Part shown: positions 24,771-32,895 of the stretch, in pieces | Position numbering within the stretch: position 1 is the stretch's first letter | Layout of the letters: every line of letters begins with the position of its first letter | Assembly (NCBI GenBank): GCA_018817025.1 | Contig: JAHIUU010000007.1 | Span: forward strand, 62,001 to 126,000 | DNA length: 64,000 nucleotides | Direction of reading: 5' to 3' | From: Candidatus Babelota bacterium | Lineage (GTDB): Bacteria > Babelota > Babeliae > Babelales > JAHIUU01 | Made by a program: the position numbers and the translations under genes | Notes under the pieces: generated by a model | Databases searched by the model: none | Told to the model about the DNA's origin: nothing | Seen by the model: only the letters and a program-made list of their open reading frames with translations

Positions 24771-25571
24771 TTAATATTTTTTACGAAAAAGCAAGCAAGC
24801 GATCGCGATAGCGAAGAGAAAGTGTACCGTGTGTAATTGTCGTAGATCAGGAACAAGCACAAGAAAGGGAGCCCGTCTCAGAATAACTTTGACAAACACA
24901 AGCCCAGCATGAACGCCCATGCCTGGGTACAGCTTTTTTGTGATAACAAAAATTTGGTTGAGAAAGAAGCCTAATAAAAATAAACCAAGACCTAGTCGCC
25001 ATTCGGTGGTGACAAGCGCAAGCGGGTTTCTGAGGTTATGAACGAACATGAAAATGAGTGACGTAATCAGCATGCTGGGAAGCGGCTTATAGAATTGTGC
25101 AATGTATGGGTAAATGGTCCCGCGAAAAATAAGCTCTTCGGTCCAGGCAAGCATGAAGACGACAAAGAGACCGAAAATTGTCTTGCTAACTAGGGGGAGT
25201 GTAATAGATCCCCAAGACGGGTTATATATGATTGCGTCGGTTTGATAGAAAACAAAAAGAACGAGCGCGTGTAGAGAAAAAAAACTGATAAAAAAAATAG
25301 AGAATTTCGCAACCCATTTCTCTTTAATAAAAAAGAAAAGATTCCGATCGAAAAACTGTGTAAGAAATTGTGATGACTGAGTAGTCAAAAATAAAATAAT
25401 TTGATAAATCGCCATGCAAACGAACGCGACCTTGCCGATGCCTCGGCTTGCCAACAAATTAAATGTTGGATCGAGAAGATAGGCGAGCGGTTGTAAAATA
25501 AAAAATGAGATCAAAAGAGAGAGGGCCGATAAAATTATCGGCCCCGCGCTTTGCCAATATTTTTGTTCCAT
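24771..25571 (-). CDS. CPBP-family intramembrane metalloprotease
   Basis: This 266-residue polytopic membrane protein carries the glutamate motif EELIFRG, the second motif MFVHN (FxxxH), and a later GVHAG histidine, the pattern of CAAX prenyl protease/bacteriocin-processing (Abi/CPBP) enzymes. Bacterial members are intramembrane proteases of mostly unknown substrate. The start at 25571 is eight bases past the HU stop, so translation is probably coupled; the longer frame starting at 25634 would overlap HU and is not needed. Confidence 0.85.
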   Translation of the reverse strand: MEQKYWQSAGPIILSALSLLISFFILQPLAYLLDPTFNLLASRGIGKVAFVCMAIYQIILFLTTQSSQFLTQFFDRNLFFFIKEKWVAKFSIFFISFFSLHALVLFVFYQTDAIIYNPSWGSITLPLVSKTIFGLFVVFMLAWTEELIFRGTIYPYIAQFYKPLPSMLITSLIFMFVHNLRNPLALVTTEWRLGLGLFLLGFFLNQIFVITKKLYPGMGVHAGLVFVKVILRRAPFLVLVPDLRQLHTVHFLFAIAIACLLFRKKY

Positions 25572-25578
25572 AAAATAT

Positions 25579-25857
25579 TTAGGCAGATCGGATTTCTTCC
25601 TTGAGGCGCTTACCTGGCTTGAATCGAGGAACATTTACTGCAGGTAGTTTGATGCGTTCTTTGGTTGCTGGATTGATACCAACTCTTTCTGGTCTTCTTG
25701 AGATCCAGTATGTTCCAAAACCTGTTAACGATACCTTATCCCCTTTTTTCAACGTTCTTTCAACAATGCGTGTGAACGCGATTAGAACCTTTGCGATATC
25801 TTTTTTGCTGAAAGTTGTCTCTTCGCTCAACGCTTCTATAAGTTCACTCTTGTTCAT
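25579..25857 (-). CDS. hupB: HU-type nucleoid DNA-binding protein
   Basis: The 92-residue protein is a histone-like HU: it starts MNKSELIEAL, has SLTGFGTYW before the DNA-binding arm, RERVGINPAT-like arm sequence (RPERVGINPATKERI) with the intercalating proline, and ends VPRFKPGKRLKEEI. It binds and bends DNA as a dimer. GGAGG stands five bases before the ATG, and a strong promoter is visible upstream. Confidence 0.97.
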   Translation of the reverse strand: MNKSELIEALSEETTFSKKDIAKVLIAFTRIVERTLKKGDKVSLTGFGTYWISRRPERVGINPATKERIKLPAVNVPRFKPGKRLKEEIRSA

Positions 25858-25916
25858 TGGAGCCTCCTCGTAAAAATGGTTATTGTGCCTCTAAAATACT
25901 AACACTCTTCGTTCGA

Positions 25917-25945
25917 AATTTAGAATCAGTTTGTTGCTTTGTCAA
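25917..25945 (-). promoter_or_regulatory. Promoter of the HU gene
   Basis: On the minus strand TTGACA (25945-25940) and TAAATT (25922-25917) are separated by exactly 17 bases, about 60 bases upstream of the HU start codon. The -35 element is a perfect consensus. Confidence 0.7.
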
Positions 25946-26118
25946 GAAAAAAGACTAATCTGACAGCATAATTTTTTGTTTCGGCTCTTTTTTCTATACA
26001 TTATGGTTTTGACAGATTTATAATAAATCGAAAAAGTTTGTTTAGTAATAGATTCTTTAATTTTATAGTAAGAGAACAGATAGAAAATTTGTTGCTTTGT
26101 GATGAGAAAGGAGAAGCT

Positions 26119-26925
26119 ATGTTTGTTGATACCCATTGCCACCTTACAATGATGGCAGCACGAGGTGAATCGGTTGACGATGTGGTGCGTGATGCCGCTC
26201 GTGTTGGGGTAGCGAAGATTTTGACGATTGGGACGACGTTGCAGGACAGCTTGGCTTCGGTAGAGATTGCGCAACGGTATGATGGCGTTTGGGCGACGGT
26301 TGGGATGCATCCGTGTGATTGTACTCAGGGTTGGCGCAAAGATTTTCGAGAGATTGAGGCGTTGTGTTGCAATAAAAAAGAAAACAAAATTGTTGGGCTA
26401 GGGGAAACCGGATTGGATTTTTATCACCAACCGTTTTTTAAGCAGAGACAGATTGATGCGTTTGTTGCTCATATTGAGTGTGCACTTGAGCATGATCTTC
26501 CAGTGATTGTTCATATTCGGGAGTCGCTTGATGAAGTGTTGGCTGTGTTGGAAAAATATAAAAACGAATTGACCGGAGTTGCACATTGTTTTTCGCAATC
26601 ACACGATATTGCGCAAACACTTGTAAGCTGGGGGTTTTATTTGGGTATTGGTGGCCCCGTGTCGTATCCAAAAAACGGTTCTTTACGAGAGCTTGTTCGA
26701 GATATATTACTAGAAAACTTTCTACTCGAAACCGATGCGCCATTTTTGCCACCACAGCAGTTTCGGGGAAAAACAAACTATCCAAAATATATTCCTATGA
26801 TTGCACAGGTTATTGCTGACGTGAAAGGCGTTTCGCTTGAAAATGTTGGGGTTGTGACGAGCAGAAGTGTAGAAAAGCTATTTTCTATGCCCTCGCATAG
26901 CAAGAGCACTTTGTCATCTCTTTGA
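26119..26925 (+). CDS. tatD: TatD-family metal-dependent deoxyribonuclease
   Basis: The 268-residue TIM-barrel hydrolase opens with FVDTHCHL and contains GMHPCD, GLGETGLDFYH, VIVHIRES, GVAHCFSQS and LLETDAPFLPP, the metal ligands of the TatD/YcfH family. Members are 3'-5' exonucleases with roles in repair and RNA/DNA turnover. The ATG at 26119 is preceded by AAGGAG; the 27 upstream codons are not needed. Its end overlaps the convergent DUF457 gene by 12 bases. Confidence 0.95.
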   Translation: MFVDTHCHLTMMAARGESVDDVVRDAARVGVAKILTIGTTLQDSLASVEIAQRYDGVWATVGMHPCDCTQGWRKDFREIEALCCNKKENKIVGLGETGLDFYHQPFFKQRQIDAFVAHIECALEHDLPVIVHIRESLDEVLAVLEKYKNELTGVAHCFSQSHDIAQTLVSWGFYLGIGGPVSYPKNGSLRELVRDILLENFLLETDAPFLPPQQFRGKTNYPKYIPMIAQVIADVKGVSLENVGVVTSRSVEKLFSMPSHSKSTLSSL

Positions 26926-27399
26926 AAATACTTTTTTTGCTGTTCGCAAAAAACCGTAGTCAAGAAAGAGGTGAGAGAGAGCGCCAATTTCAAAATACAG
27001 ATAGGCAAACCAGGCGGTTTTGGCGAGCAGGGGGTTGTTTTGCTGGATGATAAGCGGGATTGCTAGGGGTGCTAGGGTGACAAACCAGATGGTGTGAATA
27101 ATTCCTCGGTGGTTGACCAGAAGGGGGAACACGCTGATCAAACTAAGAATCGAAAGTAGGCCCCATTGTTGGGTGTAAATTGCGGCAAGAATCATGGCTG
27201 TAAGTAGGTAGTAGAAGATCTTTTGACCAAAACTTTTGGTATCGATATCGGGAAACAGTGAGCCAAGCAAGCAGAACTCGAGTGTGAAGAGGATTTGGTT
27301 TGGTGGTGGAGTGGGTTGGTTGAGTAGCTTTGTTGTCACGAGGTGGATAGCAAGGAAGGTGACGCCGCCGCCTGCGAGGTGCCCTTTATACGTTGGCAT
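26914..27399 (-). CDS. YdjM/DUF457-type membrane-bound metal-dependent hydrolase
   Basis: The 161-residue membrane protein has the YKGHLAGGG opening, the GSLFPDID motif, NHRGIIHT, and GALSHLFLDYG, which are the conserved histidines and aspartates of the DUF457 (YdjM) family. Its biochemical role is not established. It overlaps the end of tatD and the end of the SpoIID-like gene (14 bases), so it may be co-transcribed with the latter. Confidence 0.87.
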   Translation of the reverse strand: MPTYKGHLAGGGVTFLAIHLVTTKLLNQPTPPPNQILFTLEFCLLGSLFPDIDTKSFGQKIFYYLLTAMILAAIYTQQWGLLSILSLISVFPLLVNHRGIIHTIWFVTLAPLAIPLIIQQNNPLLAKTAWFAYLYFEIGALSHLFLDYGFLRTAKKVFSKR

Positions 27400-28603
27400 T
27401 TTTAACCACTTTCAATTGAGAAATTTTGGTCTCAGGATAGTAGAAAGCTAAAATCTTTTTGAGCGGCCAGCCACGCCTGACGAGTTCTCGTGCACCTCGC
27501 TGACAGAAGCCTATCTGGTGTCCAAACCCTTTTCCCTCAATGATAATAAAATTATTTTCGTGTTTTATTGAGAAGTTTTGGCTTCGTACGTCGCTGTTTA
27601 GGCTTCTCCAAAAATCGCTTCCGCAAATTTCTATCGTAGATGCAGGTGCGAACGTTAGTTCTATGTTGTGAACAACTCCGGCTTTATCACGTTCGGTTAT
27701 AGAAATGGTTTTTAGTTTTCTTGTGCTGCGAAATTTGTTTTTTAGTGGTGAGTATGCAAGAAGCTTACTAATAAATTGTTTTTCTGAGAAGGTTCGCTTC
27801 CAGTTGTAGAGAGCGTAGTTTTTGCAAAAATGACATGGTGTTGTACGGGCAAGATAGGGCGCTTTAGAAAAATCGATACCGGTCATATTTGCAGGAATAC
27901 TCCCGCCGCAGCAGGCATCGAACATAGCGAGAACGACATTACCATCATGAGTTAGAATAAGATTTTTCGTTTCATCGACTGCCCGACGTAAGTGGTGGTA
28001 GTTATGTTTACCCGTGTAGCGCTGGTGGAAGTTATTACACTTGATATTGTAAGGTTTGTTTGAAGAGCGTCTGCTTGTCGTCATTTGGTGGACGGCGTAG
28101 GTTCGAGAAACGATCGCCTGAATTTTTTGCATCTCGTGGGGCCAAGTTTGGTAGCTTTCTGCGAGCAATACAGCGTAGACGTAATCTTCAAGATTAAGCG
28201 TGTTGATGAGTAAGAGCTTTTCAGTTTTAGGGCAAAATTTAAGCGAGAGGGTTCCATGGTATGGTTTTTTGTTGATCAAGATCGTTTTTGAGTTCTTATG
28301 GGTTGCTATTGGTTTGATCTCAATTTCTTGATAGTTTATCTTTTTAAGAGGGCCCTTTTTTCCTCGCCCATATAGAACGTTATTTTTGAGTAAAATTTGT
28401 AATTTATTTGAGCGTAATAAAAACTGTTTGGTTTTAGGTGTTTTTAGCAAAAACTCTTTTTCTGATTGGATGTTAAAGATTTGTTTTTTTGTCGGGTCGA
28501 ACTCACCAAGAAGGACTTTTATATTTGGAGATGCCTGTAATGCTTGGTTTAGAAGTATGAGCGACAAAAAGAGTTTTGCTGCGATTTTATAAGTCAACTG
28601 CAT
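27386..28603 (-). CDS. SpoIID/LytB-domain exported protein
   Basis: After a signal peptide (LFLSLILLNQALQA) this 405-residue protein has the SpoIID domain: GTLSLKF, INTLNLEDYVYAVLLAES, IQAIVSRTYAV, CGGSIPANM, and the C-terminal GKGFGHQIGFCQRGA. SpoIID is a peptidoglycan lytic transglycosylase, and non-sporulating bacteria use relatives in wall turnover; the AES glutamate of the catalytic motif is present. The start overlaps the RNase H gene by 17 bases and its end overlaps the DUF457 gene. Confidence 0.9.
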   Translation of the reverse strand: MQLTYKIAAKLFLSLILLNQALQASPNIKVLLGEFDPTKKQIFNIQSEKEFLLKTPKTKQFLLRSNKLQILLKNNVLYGRGKKGPLKKINYQEIEIKPIATHKNSKTILINKKPYHGTLSLKFCPKTEKLLLINTLNLEDYVYAVLLAESYQTWPHEMQKIQAIVSRTYAVHQMTTSRRSSNKPYNIKCNNFHQRYTGKHNYHHLRRAVDETKNLILTHDGNVVLAMFDACCGGSIPANMTGIDFSKAPYLARTTPCHFCKNYALYNWKRTFSEKQFISKLLAYSPLKNKFRSTRKLKTISITERDKAGVVHNIELTFAPASTIEICGSDFWRSLNSDVRSQNFSIKHENNFIIIEGKGFGHQIGFCQRGARELVRRGWPLKKILAFYYPETKISQLKVVKNANV

Positions 28604-29069
28604 GGTCTGCTAGTAAGGTTACAAAGTCTAGGGGGAGTGCATTTTTTTTGTCTATGCCCTGATTAGCGAGCGCGTCGGCGATTACGTTGTTTTCACGGAA
28701 CACATGTTTGAACGTATATGATTGATTTTGTAGAAGTAAGTCAATCAGGTTTTTGATTTTTGCAAGCGCCTGATTTTTTACGCGATATACTCCGGTCATT
28801 TGTTTGACCATAAGTTCTGAGTCGGAGCTTATAATAAGATGTGGCTTTTTGATGTTTTTTTGTGATAGTTGTTTGTTTGCGATAAAAAAAGCGAGAAGTA
28901 GCGCGAGATATTCGGCCTGATTGTTTGTTTTGTTCCCGAGATAGAAACCAGCTTTACAGATAATCTCATCTTTGTAGGTGATATAGACGCCAGCTCCCGC
29001 TGGCCCAGGGTTGTTGCGTGCGGCACCGTCGACAAAAATTGAGATGGTGTTCGTGTGAGTGTTTTCCAT
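28587..29069 (-). CDS. rnhA: Ribonuclease HI
   Basis: The 160-residue enzyme removes RNA from RNA:DNA hybrids. It has FVDGAARNNPGPAGAG with the first catalytic aspartate, NNQAEYLALLLA with the glutamate, SDSELMVKQM with the second aspartate, and FRENNVIADALAN with the last aspartate. It matches the plant/archaeal-like short type. The ATG follows directly on the stop of the zinc-ribbon gene upstream (TAG-ATG). Confidence 0.93.
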   Translation of the reverse strand: MENTHTNTISIFVDGAARNNPGPAGAGVYITYKDEIICKAGFYLGNKTNNQAEYLALLLAFFIANKQLSQKNIKKPHLIISSDSELMVKQMTGVYRVKNQALAKIKNLIDLLLQNQSYTFKHVFRENNVIADALANQGIDKKNALPLDFVTLLADHAVDL

Positions 29070-29801
29070 CTAGAATGAAGCTTCCTTTAAATCTTTTTCT
29101 TCTTCTTGGTCATGATACAAAAGCCTATAACAGCTTCGGCAGGGCAAGATGGCGTTTCTTTTTAAACGGGTCATGTCTTGTGATGGAACTGAGTAGTAGC
29201 ATGAGCTGCAGCTGTCGTTGATTGCGGGAACGATAGGGTCGGAAACCTTATCTTTCATTCGTTCGTATTTTGAAAGCCATTCGGGTGGAATTTTTGAAGA
29301 GAACTCCTCTTTTTGTTGTTCAAGTGTTTGGTATTCCTGTTTAAGGCTATTTATAGATTTTTCTTTCTCTTCGGCGTCGGTTTGGAGAGCCTCAATTTTT
29401 TTTGAGAGACCGCTTAGTTCGGTTTCTTCTTTTTTTCGAGCGAGATCGAGGGTGTGCCAGGCTTTAACGATAGTGTCGTCTAGTTCTGAGATTTGTCGTA
29501 GTATTGAGCTCAACTCTTTTTCTAGGGCTTCGTACTGCTTTTGGTTTTTAATGGTATCGAGCGCCTTTTTTTTGCTTGTCTCTTGTGCTTTCAGATTGTT
29601 AGCATTGAGCTCTTGTCGGTCGACATTTTTTTTTGCATCGATAACCGCTTGCTTGATTTCATTAATTGTTGCTTGCAGTTCTGGGATCATAAGATTGTCT
29701 TCTGCTGCTTCTTGTTCGATTTGCGCGATTTGAGATAGGATTGTTTTTTGTTTTTGATCAAGAGCAACAAGTTGCTTTAGGTTTTGCCAGAGAGGCGTCA
29801 T
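29070..29801 (-). CDS. Coiled-coil protein with C4 zinc ribbon (DUF164/CT398-like)
   Basis: This 243-residue protein has a long antiparallel coiled coil (residues about 10-170) and a C-terminal zinc ribbon with CSSCYY and CRSCYRLLYH. It belongs to the family of Chlamydia CT398 and Helicobacter HP0958, which bind RNA or secretion and sigma-54 factors; the cellular role is not settled. The ATG at 29801 has AAGGAG in front; an upstream start would run towards the tRNA. It leads an apparent operon with rnhA and the SpoIID gene. Confidence 0.88.
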   Translation of the reverse strand: MTPLWQNLKQLVALDQKQKTILSQIAQIEQEAAEDNLMIPELQATINEIKQAVIDAKKNVDRQELNANNLKAQETSKKKALDTIKNQKQYEALEKELSSILRQISELDDTIVKAWHTLDLARKKEETELSGLSKKIEALQTDAEEKEKSINSLKQEYQTLEQQKEEFSSKIPPEWLSKYERMKDKVSDPIVPAINDSCSSCYYSVPSQDMTRLKRNAILPCRSCYRLLYHDQEEEKDLKEASF

Positions 29802-29831
29802 TGTCTGCTCCTTAGGAGTAAAAAGATGTCC

Positions 29832-29907
29832 TGGTGGGCCCACCAGGATTTGAACCTGGGACCTTTCGGTTATGAGCCGACTGCTCTAACCGCTGAGCTA
29901 TGGGCCC
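29832..29907 (-). tRNA. tRNA with CAU anticodon (elongator Met or lysidine-type Ile2)
   Basis: The 76-base minus-strand gene starts GGGCCCATAGCTCAGCGG, has the anticodon loop CTCATAA, the T-arm GGTTCAAATCC and ends TGGGCCCACCA with CCA encoded. All four stems pair. The body resembles tRNA-Ile2 (which reads AUA after lysidine modification) as much as elongator Met, so identity is open. Confidence 0.93.
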
Positions 29908-29956
29908 GCCGCGGAATTCTGTTGATTTCAACAAGAAAAGTGTAAAGAATCTTTTC

Positions 29957-30970
29957 TTAGATGTGAAGCAAAAAATCTTTCAGGCGCATGCTGTAACCGA
30001 ATTCGTTATCATACCAGCCTGAGATTTTTCCCATGGTCCCACAGGCGTTGGTGAGTGGGCTATCGATAATACATGAATACGGTGAACCAATAAAGTCAGA
30101 GGAGACCAGAGGTTCTTTTGTTACCTGTAGTATATCTTTGAGGTCGTTTTGAGCGGCATGCTCGAAAGCTTGATTGATGGAGCTTGCTGAGAGTTGCTCA
30201 TCTGTTGTAAATGTGAAGTCGACGAGTGAGACGACAGCAACCGGGACACGTAGCGCTGACCCGAGCAGCCTGCCTTCGAGGTCAGGATAAATTTTTGTGA
30301 TTACTTTGCTGGCGCCGGTGTTTGTCGGAATGATGTTTATGGCAGCAGCCCGGCCGCGACGTGGGTCTTCATGTTCAGAGTCTAGAAGCGCTTGATTGTT
30401 GGTGTAGGCGTGAACGGTTGTCATAAACCCCTGCTGTAGGGTGAAGTTTGACTTAAGTACTTTGACCATGGGGGCGAAGCAGTTTGTGGTGCAGCTGCCG
30501 AGAGAGATAATAGCGTGCTTGTTGGCGTCGTATTGGTTGTCGTTAACTCCCGGGATAATTGTGATGTCTTCATTTTGTGCGGGTGCTGTGACGAGAACTT
30601 TTTTTGCGCCTGACTTCAGATGGGCGGCTGCTTTTTCTCGTGTTGTGAATAAACCACTTGCTTCGACAACAAAGTCGATATTGAGTTTGCCCCATGGTAG
30701 TTTTGTTGGGTCAGGTTCGGTTACTATTTCGATGGTGTGACTCGAGTGACTGTTGATTGTTAGTTTTTTGTTTTCATAAGAGACCGAGCCCTTAAATTTG
30801 CCAAGTGTCGAATCGTAACAAAAGAAGTTAGCCAGACTTTCTGGATTTGATGGTCCGATATTTATTGCGACGACAGAAAGTTTATTTTGTGTATTCGGGT
30901 CCTGCATGATTGTTCTCAGAAACGCTTTGCCGATTCTCCCAAACCCGTTAATAGCGATTTTTTTTGACAT
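29957..30970 (-). CDS. gapA: Glyceraldehyde-3-phosphate dehydrogenase
   Basis: The 337-residue glycolytic enzyme has the NAD-binding KIAINGFGRIGKAFLR, the active-site SLGSCTTNCFAPMVK with catalytic cysteine, the TNTGASKVI region and the C-terminal SGWYDNEFGYSMRL. It oxidises glyceraldehyde-3-phosphate to 1,3-bisphosphoglycerate in the cytoplasm. The ATG at 30970 has GAGGG upstream and lies inside the end of the antiporter gene (23-base overlap), indicating co-transcription. Confidence 0.96.
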   Translation of the reverse strand: MSKKIAINGFGRIGKAFLRTIMQDPNTQNKLSVVAINIGPSNPESLANFFCYDSTLGKFKGSVSYENKKLTINSHSSHTIEIVTEPDPTKLPWGKLNIDFVVEASGLFTTREKAAAHLKSGAKKVLVTAPAQNEDITIIPGVNDNQYDANKHAIISLGSCTTNCFAPMVKVLKSNFTLQQGFMTTVHAYTNNQALLDSEHEDPRRGRAAAINIIPTNTGASKVITKIYPDLEGRLLGSALRVPVAVVSLVDFTFTTDEQLSASSINQAFEHAAQNDLKDILQVTKEPLVSSDFIGSPYSCIIDSPLTNACGTMGKISGWYDNEFGYSMRLKDFLLHI

Positions 30971-32321
30971 TCTTTTTACCCTCACTGATTTTTGTTTTTA
31001 CAATCGAAAGAATAGCGACTCCCAAAACGATAAATTGATAATGAACGTATGGGATGATCGATATACTTGTGGTTCCAGCCATCGCGGCGGCTAGGAGCAA
31101 TTGTGACGAGTAAGGGATTATGCCATGGATGGCGCAGGAAAAAAGGTCTAGAAGTGTTGCGATACGAGCACTTTTTAGTTTGAAGCGACCTCCAATTTGT
31201 CTTGCCATAGGACCGGCGATTAAGATGGCGATGGTGTTTCTTGCGACGGCGATATCGAGCAGAGAGACGAGCATGGCTATCGAGCATTCAGCGCTGGTTT
31301 TAGTTTTTGTTCTCGCATGGAATTTTCGCAAAAGATATTTAATCCCCCCATTGTGTTCAACGATTCTGGAGAGGCCGGCGATGAACATAACGAGTAATAA
31401 CATAGCAACAACGCCTTTGTGTTGATAAAAGCCCTCAAAGAAGAAAGTTATAGCCAGCAGAATGGAAAACTTTGCATAGAGAATTCCAAGGATTGCTCCG
31501 GCGATTGCGCCGATTGCAAGAACGATTAAAACATCGATCCCTAGTATTGCGAGAAGGAATACCGCAGCATAGGGAATGGTTTTTATGACGTCAGAAATGT
31601 TCCATGAGGTGACCACTTGTTCTGTCACTGGTGAGGGGAGATTGTAATTTATGATAGAGAGAACGATTAGTGTGAGAACGAACGCAGGAAAAACCAGCAT
31701 GGCATTGCTTTTAAATTTTTTGTATGGGCTGCAGCCGGTTGTATGAACGACCGCGATTGTTGTATCTGATATTACTGAAAGGTTGTCTCCAAGCATCGAA
31801 CCGCTGACTGCGATTCCCGCCATTAGCGCGGGACTAACGCCAAGTTTTGGTGCAAGACCAACGGCAACCGGGGCGAATGTTGCAATGCCCCCGATTGATG
31901 ATCCTATGGTGAGAGAAAAAAGAGAGATAGCAATAAAGATTCCAGGCAACATCCATTGCTGGGGTATGAGGACGTAACAAAGTTTGATTGCGGAATCAAC
32001 GCCGCCACAGAGTGATATGATGTGAGAGAATATTGAGCTGAAGATGAATATGAAGCACATGTACATGACAGTTGGCTGTGCGACTCCAGAGATGAAAACT
32101 TTGATTTTTTTTGATATGGAGATTCGCTCTTGAAAGGTGAAAAGTGAGAAGCCTACTGCTAGTATTCCAGCAAAGGTAGGAAAGGCAGTTAGCTTGAGGT
32201 CGTTGCTGGCTTCTGGAAAGAGAGCTATTAAGAGCACGTATGTTCCGATGAACACAAAAAACGGCACGAGAGCAAAGAAGCTTGGCTGGCCGGTATGTGG
32301 AAAATGCTTTTGTTTGAACAT
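30948..32321 (-). CDS. Na+/H+ antiporter, NhaC family
   Basis: This 457-residue polytopic protein belongs to the NhaC antiporter family: GSSIGGIATFAPVAVGLAP, AGIAVSGSMLGDNLSVISDT, and the second-half LDIAVARNTIAILIAGPMA are typical inverted-repeat motifs. It probably exchanges sodium for protons or another ion, though related carriers exchange organic solutes. The ATG at 32321 has AAGG six bases upstream; an ATG at 32396 is an alternative that would add 25 polar residues, and the frame extends still further into the divergent archease gene. It overlaps gapA. Confidence 0.85.
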   Translation of the reverse strand: MFKQKHFPHTGQPSFFALVPFFVFIGTYVLLIALFPEASNDLKLTAFPTFAGILAVGFSLFTFQERISISKKIKVFISGVAQPTVMYMCFIFIFSSIFSHIISLCGGVDSAIKLCYVLIPQQWMLPGIFIAISLFSLTIGSSIGGIATFAPVAVGLAPKLGVSPALMAGIAVSGSMLGDNLSVISDTTIAVVHTTGCSPYKKFKSNAMLVFPAFVLTLIVLSIINYNLPSPVTEQVVTSWNISDVIKTIPYAAVFLLAILGIDVLIVLAIGAIAGAILGILYAKFSILLAITFFFEGFYQHKGVVAMLLLVMFIAGLSRIVEHNGGIKYLLRKFHARTKTKTSAECSIAMLVSLLDIAVARNTIAILIAGPMARQIGGRFKLKSARIATLLDLFSCAIHGIIPYSSQLLLAAAMAGTTSISIIPYVHYQFIVLGVAILSIVKTKISEGKKNVKKNRY

Positions 32322-32474
32322 AAGCGCCTTTTGTCTTGATAAAGATTTATTCTCTAATTGCGATTGCGACCCCTGTCCTGATATTATTGCTTTCATAGAT
32401 ACTACGCTATTAAAGTGTACCGTGATTATAATTAATGGCAAGCTGAGCGCTTTTTGAGACCCTATGAGGGAAAT

Positions 32475-32885
32475 ATGAAGCAAGGTTTTGAGGTTTTGTC
32501 TCATACTGCAGATTTGAAGATTCGTGTCTACGGTAAGAATTTGCAAATGCTATTTTGCAATACGGTGAAGGGGATGTTCGAGAGTATTGGACCTCTAGGA
32601 AAGGGGGAGGTGGTTGTCGAGCGCTCGTTCGATATTTTTTCACACGATTTACCGTCACTTCTGGTTGATTTTCTTTCAGAAGCGCTTTACTTATCAGATG
32701 TTAATGGTGAGGCGTATTTCGATGTAAGCATTGATGAGATAACCAATACGCGTGTTCGGGGTGTTTTTCGGGGTGTTTCGATTAATAATTTTGAGATGGG
32801 CGAGATAAAAGCTGTTACGCATCATGGTCTTAGGATAGAAGAGCGTGATGGAGCATGGGTTGCAGAAATTTTATTCGATTTATAA
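32475..32885 (+). CDS. Archease, activator of RtcB
   Basis: The 136-residue protein opens GFEVLSHTADLKIRVYGKNL, contains FEMGEIKAVTHHGL and ends AEILFDL, the archease signature with its metal-binding aspartates. Archease raises RtcB turnover by promoting guanylylation. It is ten bases upstream of rtcB on the same strand, a pairing seen in many archaea and bacteria. The ATG at 32475 follows GAGGG. Confidence 0.93.
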   Translation: MKQGFEVLSHTADLKIRVYGKNLQMLFCNTVKGMFESIGPLGKGEVVVERSFDIFSHDLPSLLVDFLSEALYLSDVNGEAYFDVSIDEITNTRVRGVFRGVSINNFEMGEIKAVTHHGLRIEERDGAWVAEILFDL

Positions 32886-32895
32886 AGGGGTGTGT

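Noticed and set aside
32322..32546. Longer N-terminus for the NhaC-type antiporter
   Set aside because: It would run across the divergent archease start and add polar residues that family members lack; the ATG at 32321 has a better ribosome-binding site.
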